From contig JAPUIN010000081.1 of assembly GCA_027297005.1 (NCBI GenBank), positions 1-18,410 of the forward strand: a stretch of 18,410 nucleotides of DNA, written 5' to 3'. The notes under the pieces were generated by a model that ran no database searches, was not told where the DNA came from, and saw only the letters and a list, made by a program, of their open reading frames with translations. Each line of letters begins with the position of its first letter. Within the stretch, counting starts at the first letter, position 1. The position numbers and the translations under genes are program-made. The DNA comes from Acidobacteriota bacterium (GTDB lineage: Bacteria; Acidobacteriota; Polarisedimenticolia; Gp22-AA2). Of the stretch, positions 12,633-18,410 are shown piece after piece.

Positions 12633-14975
12633 ATGTCGCTCCCTGACCGCGCCGCCATCCGATCAACGCTGCTCATACTGCTCCTCGCCAACCCCGGGCT
12701 CCTGTTGGCGCAGGGGGATGTGCGAGGCCCGGGCGATCCCACCTGGGAGCGGAAGCTGGGTCCCTTCCTGCGCCGGATCGTCAACGGGACGACGCGCGTG
12801 CAGGGCCCTTTTCGCGCGCCCGTCCCTGCCAGCTCGCCGCCCCTGCTGCGCAGCCTTCCCGACTGGCTGCAGATCGATGCCAGGAGGGATCGGCCGTCGA
12901 TCCTCGTCAAGGCGCGGTTCGACGACGCCACCCTTGAGGGATCCCGCCTCACGGCGCCCGTCCGCGGAGCGCTCGAGGATCTGGGGATCGAGGTCCGTGG
13001 ACGCGTGAGGAACTTCGCATCCCTGAAAGTGCCGGTCGATGCGATCGATCGGCTCGCCGCCCTGCCGTTCGTCTCCTGGTTGAAGGCGGCGCACGCCTAC
13101 TGGCTGCAGAACGACGTGAGCACCGGCTCGAGCCACGTGGCGTCGGACGCCGCCAGCGTGCAGTTCGGGACGGAGGGGGGCGGCGTCATCGTCGCGGTCG
13201 TCGACACCGGGATCGACTGGTCCAATCCTGATTTCCGTCACGACGACGGCACGTCGCGCATCCTCGGGATCTGGGATCAGACACTCACCGATCCGGCCCA
13301 TGGCCCGCCCTCGGGTTTCGCGTTCGGTGCGTTCTACTCGAAGGCTGTCATTGATGCGGCGCTGCAGCCAGGCGGCTCGCTGTTGACCGGCGATGGTCAC
13401 GGTCACGGGACACACGTGACGGGAACCGCCGCCGGCAATGGTCGCCACACCGGCAATGACATCCCGGCCGGCACCTTCGCAGGTGTGGCGCCCGCGGCCG
13501 ACATCCTCGTGGTGAGGGTTTTCGATGACGTCGGGGCGTTCTGCCTCGACTGTGATCTGACGGCCGCCGTACAGTTCATCCGAGATTTCGCCGCCGCGGA
13601 AGGGAAGCCCTGGGTGGGGAATATGAGCCTCGGGAGCGACATCGGCGCGCACGACGGGACCGATCCGGATGAGCTGAGCATCGACGCCGCCGTCGGGCCG
13701 GGCCGACCGGGCGCCCAACTCGCGATCGCCGCCGGCAACTCCGGCGGCGCCGCGATGCACTGGACCTCCACGCTGGTGCAGGGCGTGACCTCACAGAACG
13801 CTCTCATCGTGCCTTCCTACACGCCGGGGCCCGAGGTCGAGGACGACGTGATCTGGATCGATCTCTGGTACGAAGGCGCGGTCGATCTCAGCGTTCAGCT
13901 GACGGCGCCGAACGGTGTGAGCGTGACCGCCGCGACGGGGGAGGATTCAGGGATCGTCTGCACCACCGCAGGCGCGGTCTGGATCGATGCGACCAACGCC
14001 CCCGATCCCGTCAACGCCGACAACGAAGTGTTCATGCTGATCTTGGACGACCCCGGATGCGATCCGGTGATCCCCCCGGACGACGGCACCTGGACGATCC
14101 GGATCACGCCGTCGATCATGCCGCCGGGCCAGGGAACGTTCCACATCTGGAACCAGGCGACGATCGGATTCGGATATATCCCGATGGCGGCGTTCAACCT
14201 CGAGTCGTCGGTCTCGATCCCCGGCACCGCGCGCCACGCACTGACGGCCGGCTCGTACGTCGCCAAGGATCGCTGGGTCAACTCGACCGGCGGTAACACC
14301 TGCTGCCCGAGGTCGGCGTCGGTCGGGGCGCTGTCCTCCTTCTCCGGGATTGGTCCGACACGTGACGGGCGGCTCAAGCCCGACCTGACGGCACCGGGTG
14401 AATGGGTCGGCTCGACCCTGGCGGGTTTCGTCGGCGACACGCGCGGCACCCTCTTCACCGAGCGGGACGGTGTGCACGGCGACATCCATGGCACCAGCAT
14501 GGCGACGCCTCATGTCACAGGCGCCGCGGCGCTTGTTCTGTCGATCAACCCGGATCTCCAGGGACCGGAGGTGAAGGCGGCCCTCCTGGCGGGAGCCGGT
14601 GCGGACGGCTTCACCGGAATCCTTCCGAACAACAGCTACGGGTCCGGCAAATTGCGCGCCGACGGCGGCGGGCGGCAGGCGGCGGCGATCGTCACCGACC
14701 TCGACATCTCGGCGGACGGCACCGCCGGCGGAACCTCAAGCCCGTTCGCGAACGGTTACAATGTTTACCGCGTCAACATTCCCGGCCTGTCCGCATCGAA
14801 CTACGGCACCTGCTTCCTGCAGGACCTCCCCTCGGCATCGTTCGATGATCCCGCGGTGCCGCTGGCGAATGAGATCCTGGCCTATCTCATCGTCGGAGTC
14901 GTCGACGACATCGAGGGGATCCTCGGTGTCAACGGCGACGGCCAGGTCCGGCCCAACAACTTCCCCTGTCCCTGA
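12633..14975 (+). CDS. Secreted subtilisin-family (S8) serine protease with inserted beta domain
   Basis: This is an exported endopeptidase of 780 residues counted from the ATG at 12633. That start gives a clean signal peptide (MSLPDRAAIRS, then a leucine-rich core ending LLLAQ). A GTG nine codons upstream is the alternative; neither has a good ribosome site. A prodomain-like segment (about 85-155) precedes the catalytic domain. The complete S8 triad is visible: Asp191 in VAVVDTGID, His258 in GHGHGTHVTGT, Ser622 in HGTSMATPHVTG, plus oxyanion Asn369 in AIAAGNSGG. About 160-170 residues between Asn369 and the restart of the catalytic core near residue 532 form a beta-rich insert with P-domain/jelly-roll flavour (VDLSVQLTAPNGVSV, GTWTIRITP). 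Csp-type subtilases are known to carry such an insert. The last 90 residues or so form a separate module ending RPNNFPCP, resembling a C-terminal domain I associate with acidobacterial secreted proteins. Substrate unknown. Confidence 0.9.
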   Translation: MSLPDRAAIRSTLLILLLANPGLLLAQGDVRGPGDPTWERKLGPFLRRIVNGTTRVQGPFRAPVPASSPPLLRSLPDWLQIDARRDRPSILVKARFDDATLEGSRLTAPVRGALEDLGIEVRGRVRNFASLKVPVDAIDRLAALPFVSWLKAAHAYWLQNDVSTGSSHVASDAASVQFGTEGGGVIVAVVDTGIDWSNPDFRHDDGTSRILGIWDQTLTDPAHGPPSGFAFGAFYSKAVIDAALQPGGSLLTGDGHGHGTHVTGTAAGNGRHTGNDIPAGTFAGVAPAADILVVRVFDDVGAFCLDCDLTAAVQFIRDFAAAEGKPWVGNMSLGSDIGAHDGTDPDELSIDAAVGPGRPGAQLAIAAGNSGGAAMHWTSTLVQGVTSQNALIVPSYTPGPEVEDDVIWIDLWYEGAVDLSVQLTAPNGVSVTAATGEDSGIVCTTAGAVWIDATNAPDPVNADNEVFMLILDDPGCDPVIPPDDGTWTIRITPSIMPPGQGTFHIWNQATIGFGYIPMAAFNLESSVSIPGTARHALTAGSYVAKDRWVNSTGGNTCCPRSASVGALSSFSGIGPTRDGRLKPDLTAPGEWVGSTLAGFVGDTRGTLFTERDGVHGDIHGTSMATPHVTGAAALVLSINPDLQGPEVKAALLAGAGADGFTGILPNNSYGSGKLRADGGGRQAAAIVTDLDISADGTAGGTSSPFANGYNVYRVNIPGLSASNYGTCFLQDLPSASFDDPAVPLANEILAYLIVGVVDDIEGILGVNGDGQVRPNNFPCP

Positions 14976-14999
14976 GCACGCCCGCGACCGTCGTATAAT
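14972..14999 (+). promoter_or_regulatory. Promoter of the FAD oxidoreductase gene
   Basis: A consensus -10 box TATAAT stands at 14994-14999. The best -35 match is CTGAGC (14972-14977) with a 16-nt spacer, which is poor. The 63-nt gap between the protease and the oxidoreductase therefore probably starts a new transcript near 15006. CCCGCG (14981-14986) and CGCGGG (15003-15008) form an inverted repeat flanking the -10 box, which could be an operator. No T-tract follows, so it is not a terminator. Confidence 0.55.
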
Positions 15000-15038
15000 C
15001 CGCGCGGGTAAAAAAAAGGTGCGAAGAGGAGGGGCGCC

Positions 15039-16160
15039 GTGAAGAATCCGCAACTGGTCGTCATTGGTGGCGGGGTCGGTGGTGCGGCGGCGGCGCTGCG
15101 CGCTGCCCAGTACGATCTTCGGACCATCTGGATTCTCGGGGATCGCGCGACCCACAGGGCGAGCCGCGCTGCCTACGTGATGAACATCGACAACATGATC
15201 GGGATCCACCCCGCAATCGTGCAGGGGAAGGCGGCCGAGATACTGCGTGCCGAGGCGCCCGATGCCGCGTCGAGGATCGAGGACGCACACATGCACATCT
15301 CGACGCAGGATCTGATCGACAACGCCCGCGCCCGCATCACCTCCGAATACGCCAACCACGTCCTGCAGGTCGAGGATCGCGTCGTCGACGTGAAGCAGGC
15401 GGGTCGTGGCTTCCGGGTCACGATCGCAAAGGGGGACAACTGGGAGGCCCCGAACATCGTCCTGTCGACCGGCGTGATGGATCGCCAGCCGGTGATCCAC
15501 AAGAAACGCGGCGAGAGGGATCTCTCGGGGATTCATTGGGTCTTCCCGTACGCCAACCACGAGGCCCTCCTTTACTGCATCCGCTGCGAGGGGCATCTGA
15601 CGCGCGACCGGCGCATCGCCGTGATCGGCTCGGGGATCGAGGCCGCGGAGGTGGCTCTGATGATCCGCGAGCGCTACGACTCGGATGTGGTACTGCTGTC
15701 AGCGGGTGAGAAGCCGACTTGGAACGACGAGAAGAACCGCCTGCTCGAGCTCGAAGGAGTGGCGATCCGCCACGGGAAGCTCGTCGAAATCCATGGCACG
15801 GAAAAAGGCGCGACGCTGCGGGGATTCACGCTCGAGGGAGGGGAGCGGGTCGATGTCGAGTTCACGTTCGTCTCGATGGGGCTGCACCGGGTCTACAACG
15901 ATCTGGCGCGGGCTCTCGGCGCCGAGCTCGAGGCAACCGACGCGCCGGTCGAGGTGCGCCATGTCCTGGTCGATCGGAACGGAGAGACGAGTGTCCCCGA
16001 TCTGTTTTCGGTCGGTGACATGACTCGCCGCCGCGACGAGCCGGTGATGAAGCAGATCTACACGGTGCAGGAATACGCCGTGCGCGCGATCGACACCATT
16101 GATCGTCGTCGCCGGCGCGCCTACCGCAAGTCGCTTCTGGAGGGATTGGCGAAGCGGTAA
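15039..16160 (+). CDS. Thioredoxin-reductase-like FAD/NAD(P)-dependent disulfide oxidoreductase
   Basis: The 373-residue cytoplasmic flavoprotein has two nucleotide-binding folds. VVIGGGVGGAAAALRA (7-22) binds FAD. IAVIGSGIEAAEVAL (193-207) is the NAD(P) fold. DLFSVGDM (321-328) is the second FAD contact. Just before the NAD(P) fold lies CIRCEG (Cys180, Cys183), at the place and spacing of the redox-active CATCDG of low-molecular-weight thioredoxin reductases, with Glu replacing the usual catalytic Asp. It is about 50 residues longer than a typical thioredoxin reductase (310-320), partly in the first FAD domain and in a basic C-terminal tail. GTG at 15039 is chosen because GAGGAGGGG lies just upstream and the FAD fold starts at once. 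It has its own TATAAT promoter and converges with the next gene. The partner protein is unknown; no thioredoxin gene is adjacent. Confidence 0.8.
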   Translation: MKNPQLVVIGGGVGGAAAALRAAQYDLRTIWILGDRATHRASRAAYVMNIDNMIGIHPAIVQGKAAEILRAEAPDAASRIEDAHMHISTQDLIDNARARITSEYANHVLQVEDRVVDVKQAGRGFRVTIAKGDNWEAPNIVLSTGVMDRQPVIHKKRGERDLSGIHWVFPYANHEALLYCIRCEGHLTRDRRIAVIGSGIEAAEVALMIRERYDSDVVLLSAGEKPTWNDEKNRLLELEGVAIRHGKLVEIHGTEKGATLRGFTLEGGERVDVEFTFVSMGLHRVYNDLARALGAELEATDAPVEVRHVLVDRNGETSVPDLFSVGDMTRRRDEPVMKQIYTVQEYAVRAIDTIDRRRRRAYRKSLLEGLAKR

Positions 16161-16164
16161 TCAG

Positions 16165-16184
16165 TCTGATCGCCTCCGATCAGA
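16165..16184. terminator. Hairpin between convergent genes, possible bidirectional terminator
   Basis: TCTGATC (16165-16171), a 6-nt loop and GATCAGA (16178-16184) are perfect inverted arms. They sit exactly in the 19-nt gap between the two convergent stop codons and run through the stop of the minus-strand gene. The location suits a shared terminator. There is no T-run on either side and the stem is only 7 bp with modest GC, so termination activity is uncertain. Confidence 0.35.
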
Positions 16185-18096
16185 TCTCGGGCGTCAGGGT
16201 GACGGCGCGCGCCTCCTCGCGGGCGAGGGCGGTCACGAATGCGTACAGTTTGTCGTACTCCTCCACCGGGATCTCCCTTCGTGTGATCTCGAGCGAACGA
16301 CGCACGATGAGAACGTTCCTGCCGCCTTCGCGCACCAGCTCGTACTCCGTCGTCGAGACGACCCCCGGCCCCTCGATCGTCCCGCTTTCGGGAACCTTCT
16401 TGAGAGTCCGGCCGGCGGGGAGCGTTAGCCGCGCCTCGACGGTGTTGGCAAAAAGATAGCGGAAGAAAAGCGGGTGCCTGCGGCCACTGTAAGCCGCCGC
16501 CCAGGTCAGGTCGGGGAAGCGGGCGACATGGGGCGAGATGATCTCTATCGAACCGGCGCGCGTGACAAATCGGGGAAAGATGAGCCGCCCCTTGACACGG
16601 AGCGGATCGGCCGGAGACGCAGGAGGGTCGATCTCCTGCGACTCCAGACGGGCGCCGGGCGACAGCCAGCCTATCAGGCTGGAGAGCGCCTCCTCCCGCT
16701 CCTCCGAGCGCGCATCGAGCAGCGGGATCAGATTCGCCTTGCGATGGCCCCAGGCCTCGATCGTCACGAATCCTTCCATGGCACCGTCAGGCTCGATCCG
16801 TCCGGTCACGGTGATATGGCGGCGATTATGATGGGGTGGGAAGAGAGGAGTCTCTGCCAGTTCGCTCTTGCCGTCTTCGCGGACGACGACGACCGGGACT
16901 CCTTGATCGATCCAGGGCAGATCGCCGAATGGCGTCTGCTCCGAAGTCGGGTCCATGAAGAGGTAGCCCTCCTCCGATGGGACGGCCACGATCGCGTGGT
17001 TGAAGCTCAGCGCCGGGGTGTCGCGATCGAAGAGTCCTGCATCCCGAGTCCGAATGAGCACGGGGAACCCCTCCAGGTCGACGGAGCGCAACATAGCGAT
17101 CATCAATGTTGCTTTGTCCTTGCAGTCTCCATACATATACTTCAGCACGTCTCCGCTCGGGTGGGGCTGATAGCCACCGATGTCCAGTGAGATCGCCACG
17201 TAGTTCACTCGCCCCTGGACGAACTCATAGATGTGGCGGGTTTTTTCCGCCGGATCCAACGTTCCGGCGGTCAACTCTTTCGCTCGACTCTCCACCTCCG
17301 GAGTCGGGCGCATCCGATCGCGCGCCAGATCCCAGTAAAATCGCCCGATGCCGCCCCAGGTCTCTGCGTCGATCCTGTGATCGCCCCATACGATCTCCTT
17401 CGGCGCGATCAGGATTTTCGGAACGAGATCGAGGGCCGGTAAAGTCATCCGATTGGGTTTGAGTGATGGAACGTTCTCCACGCTCCAGCGGCGTGTGACC
17501 ACGCCGTCTCTCTCCTCCGTGGAGTGATCGGGCGATCCCCCGCGTACGATAAGGCGCACCGGGAAGGAGTCCGGAGCCCGGACCATGAGGGTCTTGCGGC
17601 GAATCGGCAAGACGTCTTGAAGCTGGAAGACTCGCGGCAGATAAAAGAGATTTTTAATCGACAACTCGTAGGAGTACTCGACGATTGCGCCGGGAACGAC
17701 GCCGGGAAAGTGTATCGTGCGATGGCGGGAATCGGAATACAGTACGTAGGATGCGAAAGCAGTACCGTCGACGATTTGCTTCTTCTTGATTTTGATCGGC
17801 TTGCCGGCTGGTGGCGTAACCGAGCCGCGCAGGCTGTTTACCTTCACCCCGGACTGGTAGAACACGGAGGCGATCGAATGCTTCTCGGCTCCGGCCTTCG
17901 TCAGGATCTTCGTCCGGTTCCCGAAGCGCAGGGTGGCGCTGTTCACGGAGCGGATGTCGATTTCCATGTACTCCTCAAGAACGATTGCGTCTTCTCCTTC
18001 CTCGATCGGCGTCGTCGCACCGACTCCGGCCGTCCCCGCAAGACACCAGATTGCGGCGAGAACGACGATGGAGCTCGCGCGTGAACCGGTTCGCAT
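16180..18096 (-). CDS. Exported DUF3857 / transglutaminase-like protein
   Basis: The 638-residue protein starts with a Sec signal peptide (about 1-26, cleavage near GVGA|TT), then a DUF3857-type beta-rich domain (about 35-210) containing FPGVVPGAIVEYSYEL. A transglutaminase-like core follows (about 245-400) with a complete Cys-His-Asp set: Cys325 in YGDCKDKATLMIAML, His367 in SFNHAIVAV, Asp382 in LFMDPTSEQTPFGDLP. A C-terminal beta domain of about 230 residues follows, like the DUF3858-type tail of this family. It is probably periplasmic or surface-associated. Members are common in Bacteroidota and Acidobacteriota, but their reaction is not established. The triad suggests an amide- or peptide-bond thiol enzyme (inference). 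The ATG at 18094-18096 has GGAGG 7 nt upstream and begins the signal peptide, so the upstream open frame is rejected. It diverges from a second probable family member at 18209. Confidence 0.88.
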   Translation of the reverse strand: MRTGSRASSIVVLAAIWCLAGTAGVGATTPIEEGEDAIVLEEYMEIDIRSVNSATLRFGNRTKILTKAGAEKHSIASVFYQSGVKVNSLRGSVTPPAGKPIKIKKKQIVDGTAFASYVLYSDSRHRTIHFPGVVPGAIVEYSYELSIKNLFYLPRVFQLQDVLPIRRKTLMVRAPDSFPVRLIVRGGSPDHSTEERDGVVTRRWSVENVPSLKPNRMTLPALDLVPKILIAPKEIVWGDHRIDAETWGGIGRFYWDLARDRMRPTPEVESRAKELTAGTLDPAEKTRHIYEFVQGRVNYVAISLDIGGYQPHPSGDVLKYMYGDCKDKATLMIAMLRSVDLEGFPVLIRTRDAGLFDRDTPALSFNHAIVAVPSEEGYLFMDPTSEQTPFGDLPWIDQGVPVVVVREDGKSELAETPLFPPHHNRRHITVTGRIEPDGAMEGFVTIEAWGHRKANLIPLLDARSEEREEALSSLIGWLSPGARLESQEIDPPASPADPLRVKGRLIFPRFVTRAGSIEIISPHVARFPDLTWAAAYSGRRHPLFFRYLFANTVEARLTLPAGRTLKKVPESGTIEGPGVVSTTEYELVREGGRNVLIVRRSLEITRREIPVEEYDKLYAFVTALAREEARAVTLTPEI

Positions 18097-18128
18097 AAGG
18101 ATTCCTCCCGGGAGTCCTGCTCGGGTCG

Positions 18129-18156
18129 TTGACAGGGATCGATTATTGGTTAGAAT
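18129..18156 (+). promoter_or_regulatory. Promoter of the rightward gene at 18209
   Basis: A perfect -35 TTGACA (18129-18134), a 16-nt spacer and a -10 TAGAAT (18151-18156, 5 of 6 consensus) predict a start near 18163 and a leader of about 46 nt. This is a strong housekeeping-type promoter. Its -10 overlaps the candidate leftward -10. Confidence 0.75.
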
Positions 18157-18179
18157 AGCAGAAAATCGCCACTTGAGAA
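18152..18179 (-). promoter_or_regulatory. Candidate leftward promoter of the DUF3857 gene, overlapping the rightward one
   Basis: On the minus strand TTCTCA (18179-18174), a 16-nt spacer and TATTCT (18157-18152) give four of six matches in each box. The -10 occupies the same bases as the rightward -10, since TAGAATA reads as a -10 on both strands. It is the best leftward candidate in the 112-nt divergent gap, but it is weak. Confidence 0.4.
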
Positions 18180-18208
18180 CTGCCGAATCCGCGCAAGGGA
18201 GGTGCCGC

Positions 18209-18410
18209 ATGTCCAAGTTCCCATTCCCGGGCTCCGGAGCCCGTTCGCGCCGGTCCTCTAAAATTTTCTCTTTGTCCTGCTCATTCGTCGTTCTGCTGGC
18301 CGTCTCTCCGTCGGGTGCGTTCGCGGCTTCCAAGAAGGCCGCCAAGGATGCGTGGCCCGAGATCACTACGGAGGAACGAACCCTCGTCAAGGTCGAGCAG
18401 GATCCCGAGG
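18209..18410 (+). CDS. N-terminus of a second exported protein, probably DUF3857 family (runs off the right edge)
   Basis: The 67 complete codons present begin at ATG 18209-18211, with AGGGAGG six nt upstream, a strong ribosome site. The product starts with a basic n-region (GARSRRSSKIF), a hydrophobic core (SLSCSFVVLLAVSPSGAFA) and a likely cleavage at AFA|AS. The mature start, KDAWPEITTEERTLVKVEQD, resembles the W-P-x-I-T-x-E-E-x-x-L opening I associate with many DUF3857/transglutaminase-like exported proteins. It would then be a divergently transcribed relative of the gene at 16180-18096. The family call rests on about 20 residues, so it is tentative; export is much more certain. The frame is open to the window end. 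Confidence 0.6.
   Translation, partial: MSKFPFPGSGARSRRSSKIFSLSCSFVVLLAVSPSGAFAASKKAAKDAWPEITTEERTLVKVEQDPE

Noticed and set aside
12663..13760. Minus-strand open frame of about 365 codons opposite the S8 protease
   Set aside because: It is antisense to a protease with an intact catalytic triad, has no signal peptide or motif, and shows shadow-type composition.
18097..18390. N-terminal extension of the DUF3857 frame
   Set aside because: The downstream ATG at 18094-18096 has GGAGG and a clean signal peptide, while the extension overlaps the divergent promoter and the start of the rightward gene.
1..18410. Mobile element, CRISPR array, toxin-antitoxin or defence system
   Set aside because: I looked for transposase motifs, terminal repeats, regularly spaced repeats and small paired genes and saw none. 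The window is core envelope biology plus ordinary accessory envelope genes.

Overview
This is a GC-rich bacterial chromosomal window (by eye about 60-65% GC, with AT-richer promoter regions). Its left 11.4 kb is the upstream half of a division and cell-wall (dcw) operon. The operon runs leftward on the minus strand in canonical order: mraZ, rsmH, ftsL, ftsI, murE, murF, mraY, murD, ftsW, murG. murG is cut by the left edge. MurE carries the DNPR motif of meso-diaminopimelate-adding enzymes and the right half encodes an outer-membrane-type beta-barrel, so a diderm host with DAP-type peptidoglycan is likely. The C-terminal module of the secreted protease (ending in RPN..PCP) and the PASTA-tailed FtsI suggest Acidobacteriota or a close relative. 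That assignment is inference.

Region by region: 1-11420 is the dcw operon, with gaps of 3-24 nt and three 4-nt ATGA stop/start overlaps. 11421-12004 is a divergent control region. It holds a near-consensus sigma-70 promoter for mraZ, three AAGTGG-type direct repeats at 10-bp period that look like a MraZ operator, a pair of CTAGGTGA repeats in the mraZ leader, a perfect 9-bp inverted repeat of unknown use, and a rightward promoter, hairpin and strong ribosome-binding site for the next gene. 12005-12556 is a small outer-membrane beta-barrel protein. 12633-14975 is a secreted subtilisin-family (S8) protease with a beta-rich insertion inside its catalytic domain. 15039-16160 is a thioredoxin-reductase-like FAD/NAD(P) oxidoreductase with a CxxC pair. 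16180-18096 (minus) is an exported DUF3857/transglutaminase-like protein. Diverging from it at 18209 is the start of a second exported protein whose mature N-terminus looks like another DUF3857 family member; it is cut by the right edge.

How they work together: MraZ would regulate its own operon. RsmH modifies 16S rRNA. MurE, MurF and MurD build the UDP-MurNAc-pentapeptide, MraY and MurG make lipid I and lipid II, and FtsW with FtsI polymerise and cross-link septal peptidoglycan with FtsL as divisome scaffold. The right half is a set of independently promoted envelope or redox genes with no evident pathway link to dcw. I see no mobile element, CRISPR array, tRNA or rRNA. The window is mostly ordinary. 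The most informative points are the mraZ control region, the divergent DUF3857 pair with overlapping promoters, and the architecture of the protease.
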